From Mesocentrotus franciscanus (lineage: Eukaryota > Echinodermata > Echinoidea > Camarodonta > Strongylocentrotidae), in NCBI GenBank assembly GCA_037976565.1, contig CP137675.1:1001323-1065322 (forward strand): DNA of 64,000 nt, given 5' to 3'. The position numbers and the translations under genes were made by a program. The notes under the pieces are model-generated. The model had not been told where the DNA came from. It did not search any database and saw nothing but the letters and a program-made list of their open reading frames with translations. The number at the start of each line of letters is the position of its first letter. Position 1 is the first letter of the stretch. Positions 1 through 11,349 of this stretch are shown one piece after another.

Positions 1-1791
1 ATGCTCATCTGACCGTAATTAAATGCCTGAACCCCCTGAGCTTCATTGGGCTCCGCCCCTCGTCCCCCGCCGGGGCTTTGCCCCTGGATTCCACGCCAAT
101 TTGAGCTCCACTTGCCTCGCTCGCTTTGCTCTACCTGATCGTAAATACTTACTTTAGCCCCCCACTTTGAAAAACGTTTCGCGGGCCTGCATGTAACATG
201 TGGTTACATGCAGTTACATAACAAGTGGTGGTGATGCAGATTTTTTCTGCCCCCAAAAAAAAGTTTTTGCTCGTCCCTCGCATTTCGTCCCCCCGGTCAT
301 GAAAAGAAATCGCCGCCCCTGCTTGTCGATGTTCATGTCTATTAAATTGAATGACCAATACCCTAAATGCTATCAACAATTCTCGTCTTGGTTTTTTTTT
401 TAATGACAGCTCGACAATAATTTTTTTTTTTTTTAATAATTTTTTTTTCTTCTTCTTCTTCTTTTGTACTTACTCATTTATTTATTTATTTAATCTAATA
501 TTTACTTGTTTTTCTTTCAAATCACTAAAGTTTAGTTTGGTGACAAGTTTGAATTTGATCTATTTTGGGCGACCGAGCGAGAACACCATCTGGCAACACT
601 GCTTGCGAAGTTCGAAGAGCGACTCGCGCGGTACGCCTTTACAAAACAAGCACACAGTAATCTCGCAGCAACCATTGTCCAATCACTGAGAAGTTCTACG
701 ACTTAACGATGCCCCTTTTTTGTTTGGACTCGTCACGTCCACGACCCAAACATGCCATTGAGCGAGATAGTATAGTTCGCAAATTATGAATTGCTATCGA
801 AAGTAAATCACACAATCTTGAATTTGATTATCATTTTCAAAGTATCATCGACCACAGATGATTAGATAAAAAAGAATATAAATGAAAATAAGCATAGAAA
901 TACATTGAATGTACACGCGGATTAATAATCAAAACAGTGAGAACTATTTACACGTAACCCTATAGAAATGAGCGTAATATTTAGCGATATCGAATATACG
1001 TGCAGTGTGTGTGCTATGTGTGTGAACTATCATTATTTTGTGTGTAAATATAGTAGAACCGGATTCGTACATATATCCCCATGCTACCGCTATTGATCGT
1101 GAGCTAGCTATGCGCTAGCGACGGGCAAAATTTGATAAGATCTATATTTTGTGTTTTCAAGTGGATCTGGGGCATGTCCTATGAAAGGATTTTCCGTTAT
1201 AGAATGACGATTACTAAGACAGATCTTGACGGAAAAACAAGGTAATTGATAATGTATTGGTGGAAAAGATCATGTTAAATTGTGCTCGTAACTTTTTATT
1301 GTAGGCCTAGAATCTAGCCCTAGAAATATTTTTCAGCTCTAGCAGGTTGCATTGCCAAATGCATGCGCTTACTAAGACTACAGGCTACAGCGGTCTACAG
1401 CTCAGTCACGGCCTCTACTCTCGCATGATAAAGTTACAGCCTAGCCCTAGCCCTGTCCCAGGTTTGGGCAGTCTCTAGATCTAGTCCAGGCTCAGCTCTG
1501 CCACAGCTGCATGCAAATGCAATGCCAATGGCATTATTATTACCTGTAAGTGTAACCTAGTAATAGTAGTATAAACTCTAGCCTAGGCCTAACTCAACAC
1601 CATACCTCAACTGTAAAACATACTAGATCTAGACTTCTACTTCTCAAAAGACTGTAGCCTAGTGTTTGGTAAAACCAAATGCTTGATAATGATTAATGAT
1701 ATGCAAGAAACTTTTTTGAAGTTTGCGAAATGCCATCTTTCATGTAACAAATGTCGAAATGCAGTTTTTATAGCGAAAAACAGGAGAACGA
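1..1791. other. Upstream stretch without a recognised gene
   Basis: No open frame here resembles a protein. The stretch holds T-rich runs near 400-470 and a locally GC-richer piece near 560-650. The TTLL promoter and any non-coding first exon could lie here or further upstream, but no TATA box, initiator or convincing splice donor decides it. Confidence 0.5.
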
Positions 1792-2158
1792 GGCGAGTTG
1801 GCTCAGTCGGTAAAGCGTCTGCCTGTCGAACCAAAAGATCTCGGGTTCGAATCCCACCCAGGCGGATGACTGAAGCCTGCGTTGTGTGTTAACGTGCCCC
1901 TCCCATTGTTTCATAGACGCAGGCTCTGTTAAGGGGAAAACACTCCGTCCCTCGGATAGGACATAAAATGAAGGCCCCGTGTACAGGAGAGTCGCCACCC
2001 TTGCACGTTAAGAACCCTCTGCACTATTCGTATAAGAGTAGGGTAAACCCCGGTGTAGTGGTCCACCTGCACACCCCAATCAGGCCGAGTATATACGGCA
2101 TCTGCAAGAATATTCAGTATTGAAGGAGGCAGATTATCTCGAAGAAGAAGCAGAAGAA
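1792..2158 (+). mobile_element. tRNA-derived SINE
   Basis: The first 75 bases read like a tRNA gene. An A-box (TGGCTCAGTCGG, about 1799-1810) and a canonical B-box (GGTTCGAATCC, about 1844-1854) are correctly spaced. After them comes a roughly 290-base body with no tRNA pairing, ending in a GAAGAAGAAGCAGAAGAA tail near 2139-2158. The body contains a stretch around 1950-2010 (ATAGGACATAAAATGAAGG and CACGTTAAGAACC) that resembles the conserved central core of widespread invertebrate SINE superfamilies; that resemblance is from memory and needs a database check. No clear target duplication was seen. Confidence 0.8.
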
Positions 2159-2295
2159 CTCAAATATGAACAGGAGAAATATATATTGAAACAAGTGTTT
2201 TGAAACAAGTCATTTGGATAATTATGATAATGATATTGTCGATCATTTTGAACCTTATGAACCATATGATTATGAACCTTATTTGGAATTATAAT

Positions 2296-2350
2296 ATAGA
2301 TCTAGATCTAGATTCTACTATTTCTAGATCTATTTCTAGATCTAGTAAAT
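2296..2350. repeat. AGATCT-rich short palindromic tract
   Basis: Five closely spaced AGATCT/TAGATCTA palindromes lie within 55 bases. This is simple sequence with no visible function. Confidence 0.5.
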
Positions 2351-3034
2351 AAATTTATAATTTAATTTTATCTCGGTGTTTGATTTAAATTCATTGATAA
2401 AAAGTGTCCGTTATTAAGAGCATGCTTTTTTGGTTGAATAGTTGAAGTTCCAATATTTTGACGATCCTCACTATATGCCTCAGATTCACCGCTTCGTAGT
2501 TAGTGCCATAGTGGACTTCATTCATGAGTATTTTATTTGAATGTCACCAACATTTCAAGACATTTCATTCTAAAAACTTTTTTTCTGTCGTACAAAGAAA
2601 TAGCATAAGTGTCCAGTAATCATGGTATTACTTAGGTTAACACATCAATCTGTTGAGTCGTCCATTTATTCCCAGATGTTTTGGAAATGTGCAGTGGTCC
2701 GTGGTCAACCTTCCAGGTTTAGCTTCTATCCAGTTCTCATCTTCCATTTCAAATGATAAAAGAATTAGTAAAATAGTAAGACTAAGAACAACTACAACAA
2801 TAATAACAATTGTTAAAATGATTATGATTATATCAATGCATAAGGATAATACTGTAGGTTGTTGACTTTGCAACATGACAATGTCAGTTTGTAAGGGGTA
2901 CATCTATATATTGCTTGAGGCCTTGAGTACCATACATACATGTACTATGTAGAGCTAATCATTGTATTTCTTCCAATTACTGCATCTTTTCAACTATCAG
3001 AATCATTCAGTACCCCCCTTTTTTTAACTTACAG

Positions 3035-3127
3035 AAAATATTGAAGCGCCATGAATCTTCTTAAGAAAACAACTTGCATATCGTAAGAGAAGAATCGGAA
3101 CAAAGATAGACCAATCTACCACAGACC
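3035..3127 (+). other. 5' UTR of TTLL first coding exon, with short uORF
   Basis: A pyrimidine tract and TTACAG acceptor end at 3034, so this exon is probably internal and a non-coding leader exon should lie upstream. An 11-codon uORF (3051-3086) starts with ATG and ends in TAA, 41 bases before the main ATG. The main start at 3128 sits in a fair context (GACCATGG). Confidence 0.55.
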
Positions 3128-3357
3128 ATGGTCTCAGACACCCCACCTATCAGTGTGGGGCCTGGGTTCTCCAGGGACAGCACCAGTTTCATAGAAGACA
3201 TTGAAGATGAGGGGGAAGGGTTCGAGGAGGACCTCGAAGGAGAGGGAGATGTGGGAGACATCGGGGATAGTGGAGTGGAAGACACGACGGAAACGCATGA
3301 TGCCACATCAACAAAGACAGATTCTGTGGTGAAGAAAAAGAGGCGAAGAAAAAAGAA
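3128..3357 (+). CDS. TTLL6: TTLL exon 1 (aa 1-76)
   Basis: Encodes an acidic stretch rich in Glu/Asp/Gly, then a lysine/arginine cluster. The exon ends at GAA|GTGAGT and leaves a phase of two bases. The start is the first ATG after the uORF and is in frame with the family motif in exon 2. Confidence 0.88.
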
Positions 3358-6300
3358 GTGAGTTGACACAGCATGATTCATGCTTAATTTTATTTTGTTC
3401 ATTAGCAAGTATAACAAAGTTTTCCAGCCTTCTTTTGAAAAGATAAACAAGTACTCTTGATAAGTGAGTGACTTCTGATGCATTTGTACATGTACATGTA
3501 GGCATAAAGATCAATAGCATACAAGTACAATGTTATTTTTTGAATAAGGTTTAAATGTTTTACATTGGTCAAGAAAGTCTGTACATAATCACAGATGTAA
3601 AGTTAAAATAGTACATGAGCTTGTGAATTGATTTCAGAATTTCCCTAAAACTCTTGTATTGTACATGTACACTGAAGTGACTTGTTTTGGATTTCTTTGA
3701 AGCAGAGTCAATTCTTGCTATCGCCAATACGCCCAAAATGCCTGAATAAAGCATTTTGAGCCATTTTCGGTGTATGACGGCATGTGCGCAATACACCCAT
3801 TATATATATGTGCATTGTACGTATTTACGTGTCCGAAAAAAAAGTAGGTTCCTCAGTTTTTGTGACTGCAGCGACAGATTGAAACAATGGAAGGCCTTTC
3901 TCGAAACTCCGAGAAAATGACGGGCTTAACTATAGAATACCCCACCAAAACATACATGTAGTATGTCCATTGGTTGTCCAACAAGCCAAAAACCCTTTAT
4001 TGTAGTTAACATTATCATTTCTGTGTTTCTACTTGCTCTAGCCCATGACATATCCAAATATCTTATTTCTAATATGTTGAACAATATTTACATACGTTTT
4101 TCGTAATGACCCACTCTTGAAATCACTTGGAAATTGTGATAAATCACTGTGATTACTGTCAGAAAATAAAGTACACTCCCACACAATCAATACCGGCATG
4201 CAAACTATCCCAGAGTGCATTTGTAATGGGTCCTGAACGTAACATACATGTATTTTTATATAATGGCGATAGCGAGAATTCAAAATTGAAGTAGGGACTA
4301 GCAAAATTATAAGATAGATGTGAATTGGGTCACTGACAAAATAGATAAATCAATTCATGATCTTTCCGCTACATATATGCATGAATTAGTCACCTTTAAA
4401 TGGGTCAGTCAAAAAACAAAATATAATGTAAGTGACTAAATTTTAAAATTCTCTTTCTTACAGAATCATTGGGATCAACTTATCCAGCTGCAAGTATGAA
4501 TCAGGTGAGCTTAATGTTTTTATTTACAAGAACCCCCAAAAATGTACATGTACATTGTATGTGTACATACATTGTAGAAAAGATTAATAATGATTCTAAT
4601 GTACTGTACCTACACTACATGTACATGTAGAGTCTGTAATGTGTTTGTACCATAAAACATTGAATTTTATCACAGCATTAACACTTTTTGATTGTATGTG
4701 AACATTGAACTGATAAAATTATGCTTGTTATTCATAAAAGGTATTTATCTATTTTAAAGGCAAAGGTAGCAGTTTGAAAGGAAATTGAAAATTAAGAAAA
4801 AAAGACAAATGTAATATAAAACTGTCATCGGTTTAGGTCACCTAAATTAAGGCAGGAAGTTCTGTCTAATGTGTTGATTACTTGTTGTTGATACCCTTGT
4901 GTCCATCAATATAAGTGCAACTACATACACATGTATGTGGCAGCAGATTAATGCCCGAAACAAAGTTTATATGTACACATGTTAATAAATATTTGAAAAA
5001 CATTTATTTGAACCTTTAAAGTTAGTTATACATGTACACTTATGTACACGTATGTACAAGGTTCACATGTACAAGGACAACTGGGGGAATTTCTAACAAA
5101 TTTCTTTAGAATATACAGCATGTACATGTACACTGTAGACAAAGTAGAGAAATTTTTTTCATTGACCACAAAAAAAAAGGTTCACATACTGTACATCCTT
5201 TTTTATATAATGTTAGAAATTAAAAGAATATTAGACAAAATTGGCAAAATGTAGGTGTACATGTATAACATTTGTCAGTCTACATGAAAATGTAAACTTA
5301 CATGTATGGTACACGTATCTGTAGGGTACAGTAGAAAAATAGTAGAAAAGCTCACGTTTGATATGTAATTTATTTTCAAATGTTCTAATTTTATTTGGCG
5401 CAAAAGCAGGAATTCAGTTATACATGTGGTTCTGTACATGCAAACTGTAACTGTATACCCACATACATGTACACATCATATACCTGGGCTGCACATACAT
5501 GTACATGGGTAATGCATTTAATGTTTCTTTTTAACTTGTGTGGCCGGACAGTTCGAAGAATGTCCAAGAAGTTTGGAATGAAAGAAGTAGGAGAGGATGA
5601 GGACTGGACACTCTACTGGACTGATTGGACCGTACCTCTAGAGAGGGTCATGGAGATGAAGAAATACCAAGTAAGTTTTCTCCCTAAAATCCATTTGGAA
5701 AGTCTGAAAAGTCTGAAAATTTAAATTTAGTATAGTGGTTTTAATAGTCATAAGAAATATAAATTGTTTGCACATCATCAATTAATAACTGGACGCACCA
5801 TATTTTCAGTATGCTATACCAGAACTATAGAACATTCTCCCAGAGTCTCTTAAATGTTGTCCTTCACTACATCAGTTTAAAATTTAAATCCTACTTAAAA
5901 ACATATCTGTTTTGATCATGCCAGTCTTAAAGGTAAAGACCAGTTTTGGAAACGCCCCTCTCTCAATAAATGAAATGGAAGCTCTCATTACCAATCATGT
6001 GAAAGAATATGTTTTGACTAATACGTGATGATACAAATTTTGATGGGAAACCGCCTACTAATTGATATATTGGTAAATTATTATATCTATTGGGACCAAA
6101 TAGATATCGCGCACGTGGTCGCGTAGTCCCATATACATCTCTCTGTGTACAGTGCTTGTAACTTTACCAAGATTTCTTATCATTTTGATGGTTCCAGAAC
6201 CTTGCAGTGCACACCAATACTTATATGCTAGATGATCAACCTTTTCTGATCTATTCCACAACGTTTCTTTCACAATGCAATCGCATGACCAGAACTGGTC

Positions 6301-9300
6301 TTTATCTTTAAATCATAAAGTAAAAATGTAAATTTTGTAATTGATTTGTATTTCATAAATGGTGAAAGCTCAATATTTTGTATGTATTTCCTCTTCTCTC
6401 TCTCTCTCTCGTATCTAAGCGCATAGAGACAATTATGTTATATGCGCTATATAAGAATTGAACATTATTATTATTAATATTATCTGCACATACGGTACAT
6501 GGATATTTGTGCTTAGACAAATCTTCTGAACCTTCTGAAATTGTAGTCAGCAGGGCAGTGTTCCGCATGTCGCTAACTTGTATGGCAGGTGGTACATGCT
6601 AGAGCGTGTTTCTTAAGTTCTCAACAGATGGGGCTAGAACAGACTGCTGGGCGAGGGCGTTCCACGCTCGTCCAGTTCTCGGGAAAAAGGAGTATTTGTA
6701 GACATCCCTTCTGGCAAAGGGGATTTCTATTGAAATGAATGATTAAAATCATTCAACTGAATGCTGAAATTCTTGCAATCCACCATATGTGTTTAGGAAG
6801 ATGGATGAGTTTACACATACTATGTCCATGCAGCTGTTGTCCATGTACCATTTTGCCATATAATTTTTTTTTAAAGGCACATTCATATACATGTGCCTTT
6901 ACCATTTCAATGTGTATTCTTTGTTTAAATTTTTTTTTGTCATGACCATGGTCATTTCAAAAATATTTTCTAAATTATTCCTGTGCTAAACAAGTTTTCC
7001 AATATTTATGAGAAAGTTTGCTGTTAATGGCTCATGTACAGATTTACTACTGCTTCAGCGAGAAAATAAACAGTTTATATATGGACTTTCTATTAAAAAT
7101 GGAGGATGTTTACAATTTTATATATTTGTTTGTATTGTTAGTTGACCTGTAATGTATCAAATGTGCATATACAGCCCATCCAAACTTAGCACAAACAATA
7201 AATTTTACAAACATGTTTTGATATTCACCGTCACTTGAAACCTTGACTAGTGTGCATTGGATTTTTGTCGGGAAGTTTTTAATTTAAGTGAGCATGATCA
7301 CCCCACGTGAGATTATATCCTTCCCCCTTTTTTTTCCTTTCATTGATTGCTTTTCACTGAAAAGCATGATACAGTAAGTCCGAGCTATCAGTATCTCATG
7401 ATACATGCTCAGCAGATATATTTGACTAATTAAATTACTAGCCTACTAGTACTACAATGTATGTGGTCCTGGCAGAACCATATACTTGTCTACAGTGTAT
7501 GTGGAATAGTTTCATGTACATGTAGCTTGGGGTATTATTGTACATACCACTACATGTACAATGTAGAACATGTCATTTGGGAGATCTCAAACTTGGTCTT
7601 TTATGCTTGGGTGTTTGTATATTTATGTTCATGAAAAGTATGATTACATTTTCTATTTACTAATAGATATTTTCTCATGTACAATGTATACTTGACCAAT
7701 ATTCTTCATTTGTTAATTTATAAGACATTCCATGATAACTGAATATTTCATAGAATTGTGATAATTATTGTTTCACCTTCACAGTTTGTTGTAAAACTTT
7801 GTGTTCATTGTAGAGTTTTTGTAGAGTTGTAGCAAAACTAGGCCACCTTACAATTCATACACGTTTTATGTACCTTAAAGAAATCTACATTTTGTTTTCA
7901 AACGAGAAATTCAAACCACTCGTTTGACCTAGCAGCTATCAGATTGCTTTAATACATAGGAGCCTCCGTAAGCACTTGATTTCCATTTTGTTTGCTTGTA
8001 CAGAAAGTCAACCACTTTCCTGGTATGACTGAAATCTGCCGTAAGGACCTTCTTGCTCGCAACATGACCCGGTTACTCAAGCTGTTCCCCAAGGATTATG
8101 CTATCTTCCCACGCACCTGGGTGCTCCCTGCAGAGTAAGTTTGTAAACATGACAGAGCAGATTTATTTTTGCTATAAGTAGGACTAGATTTGAATTGTAT
8201 TTTGGCAATGAAGTTGAAGAAGCCAAATTGTGTAAAAAAAACAAACATGTTTTCATCATTTTACAGGTCAGTCAGCAGTGTTGTTCATGTGCAGAAATCC
8301 TTGAGTACAATGTGTACATTATTAAAAGAAAAAAATATCAGTTCACGTATTTGTGGATGCACATGTACACAACAGATTTCATTTGGACTTAGAGTTTGTT
8401 CTTAATAAAGGGTATAGTATTATTATTAAGCGCATATCACATTATGCTATAATGTCTCTATGCACTTCCTAAGGACTTTGGTTATTATAATAACCTGACT
8501 TTAGCTCCAGCAACCATAGCTCTCAATGCATTCAAGGAATAAATCCTACCAAGTACCCACTAACTACACCTGGATTAAGTGTGGCAAATGTAGATTATAT
8601 CTTACCAAAGGACGTTAGTGCCGTGGCAGGTATTCAAACCCTAAACCCTAAACCCTGTGGTTCACAGTTCGGATACCTCTACCTACACCTATTATAGAGG
8701 TAGGGTTACAGAATGAAGAAGGGGTAGAACCCAGCTACTGGTGGTTCACAGTTGGGATACCTCTACACCTATTATTGAGGTAGGGTAACGGGATGAAGAA
8801 GGGATTCGAACCCATTGTCCTGTGGTTCACAGTTGGGATACCTCTACACCTATTATTAAGGTAGGGTAACAGGATGAAGAAGGGATTTGAACCCCATACC
8901 CTCTGGTTGACAGTTGGATACCTCTATACCTAATATTAAGGAAGGTTGACAGAATGAAGAAGGGATTTGAACCCCATACCCTGTAGTTCACAGTTGGGAT
9001 ACCTCTTCACCTATTATTGAGGTAGGGTAACAGGATGAAGAAGGGATTTGAAACCCTGTACCCTGTAGTTCACAGTTGGGATACATCTTCGCCTATTATT
9101 AAGGTGGGGTAACAGGATGAAGAAGGGATTTGAAACCCAAACCCTGTGGTTCACAGTTGGGATACATCTACAACTATTATTAAGGTGGGGTAACAGGATG
9201 AAGAAGGGATTTGAAACCCTGTACCCTGTGGTTAACAGTTGGGATACATCTACATATGTACACCTATTATTGAGGTAGGGCAGGGTAACAGGATGAAGAA

Positions 9301-11315
9301 GTGATTCGAACCCCTGTACCCTGTGGTTAACAGTTGGGATACCTCTACATATGTACACCTATTATTGAGGGAGGGCAGGGTAACAGGATGAAAAGCGATT
9401 TGAACCCCAGTACCCTGTGGTCAACAGTTGGGATACCTCTACTCATATAATTGAGGGAGGGCAAGGTAACAGGATGAAAAGGGATTTGAACCCCTGTACC
9501 CTGTGGTTCACAGTTGGGATACCTCTACACCTATTATTGAGGGAGAGTAAGAGGATGAAGAAGGGATTTGAACCCCTATACCATGTGGTTCAAAGTTGGG
9601 ATACGTCTACAACTATAATTGAGCTAGGGAAACAGGATGAAGAAGGGATTTGAACCTAGTACCCTTTGGTTCACAGTTTGGATATGTATACACCTATTAT
9701 TGAGGTAGGGAAACAGGATGAAGAAGGGATTCGAACCCCGTAGCTTGTGGTTCCCAGTTGGGATACCTCTTCACGTATTATAGAGGTAGGGTTACAGAAT
9801 GAATAAGGGGTAGAAACCCAGCTACTGGTGGTTCACAGTTGGGATACCTCTACACCTAATATTGAGGTAGGGTAACAGGATGAAGAAGGGATTTGAACCC
9901 CTATACCATGTGGTTCAAAGTTGGGATACGTCTACAACTATAATTGAGCTAGGGAAACAGGATGAAGAAGGGATTTGAACCCTGTTCCTTTCTGTTTACA
10001 GTAAGGCTACCTCTACACCTATTATTGAGGTAGGGTAACAGGATGAAGAAGGGATTCGAACCCCGTAGCTTGTGGTTCCCAGTTGGGATACCTCTTCACG
10101 TATTATAGAGGTAGGGTTACAGAATGAATAAGGGGTAGAAACCCAGCTACTGGTGGTTCACAGTTGGGATACCTCTACACCTATTATTGAGGTAGGGTAA
10201 CAGGATGAAGAAGGGATTTGAACCCCGTTCCTTGTGGTTCACAGTTGGGATACCTCTTCACCTATTATTGAGGTAGGGTAACAGGATGAAGAAGGGATTT
10301 GAACCCCATACCCTGTGGTTGACAGTTGGATACCTCTATACCTAATATTGAGGAAGGTTGACAGAATGAAGAAGGGATTTGAACCCCATACCCTGTAGTT
10401 CACAGTTGGGATACCTCTTCACCTATTATTGAGGTAGGGTAACAGGATGAAGAAGGGATTTGAACCCCGTTCCTTGTGGTTCACAGTTGGGATACCTCTT
10501 CACCTATTATTGAGGTAGGGTAACAGGATGAAGAAGGGATTTGAACCCCATACCCTGTGGTTGACAGTTGGATACCTCTATACCTAATATTGAGGAAGGT
10601 TGACAGAATGAAGAAGGGATTTTAACCTCATACCCTGTAGTTCACAGTTGGGATACCTCTTCACCTATTATTGAGGTAGGGTAACAGGATGAAGAAGGGA
10701 TTTGAACCCAGTACCCTGTGGTTCACAGTTGGGATACCTCTACACCGATTATTGAGGTAGGGTAACAAGATGAAGAAGGGAACGGTGAAGTAGATACAGT
10801 GTAACCAATGAACACAAACAAGATCATTTTAAAAGCAATTTCATTGATAAATAATTATCGTACAATGTACATGTGATTGCTTGAAATACATGTACACGTA
10901 CATGGTCAAGGGGTGTCACATTTTTATTATAGGACTGTGAATTTACTTACATGTAGCAAGAAATAACAGTATCTACATATATGTACATGTATGTAACAGA
11001 AACGACCTCTAATATCATTTTAACAAGAACACAGCTACCTTCTTTAGGTGAAACATCTGTCCATTGTTGATGCCTTACTTCCATGAAAATATTGTCTTTT
11101 TGATTTCCGTCTTTAGCTATGGTGACTACCAGGCATTTTGTCGGACCAAGAAGAACAAGACGTATATCTGCAAACCTGAAAGTGGATGTCAAGGGAAAGG
11201 AATCTTTATCACCAAGAATCCTAAAGATATCAAGCCTGGAGAACACATGGTGTGCCAACAGTACCTCTCTAAGGTAAGCACCCTAAATATTATTATTTAT
11301 TATTATTAGTATTAA

Positions 11316-11349
<34 letters not shown>

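Noticed and set aside
351..689. 112-codon + strand frame near the left end
   Set aside because: Mostly poly-Phe from T-runs, with no similarity to known proteins and no splice or promoter support.
1792..1866. A genuine tRNA gene
   Set aside because: The A and B boxes are good but the acceptor and anticodon stems do not pair cleanly and a SINE body follows without a Pol III terminator.
8633..8656. CCCTAAA x3, like a plant-type telomere repeat
   Set aside because: Only three copies, next to the ACCCTG motif that is part of every 82-bp unit; chance or local slippage.
8651..10782. CRISPR-like array
   Set aside because: Units are contiguous with no unique spacers, and the genome is eukaryotic.
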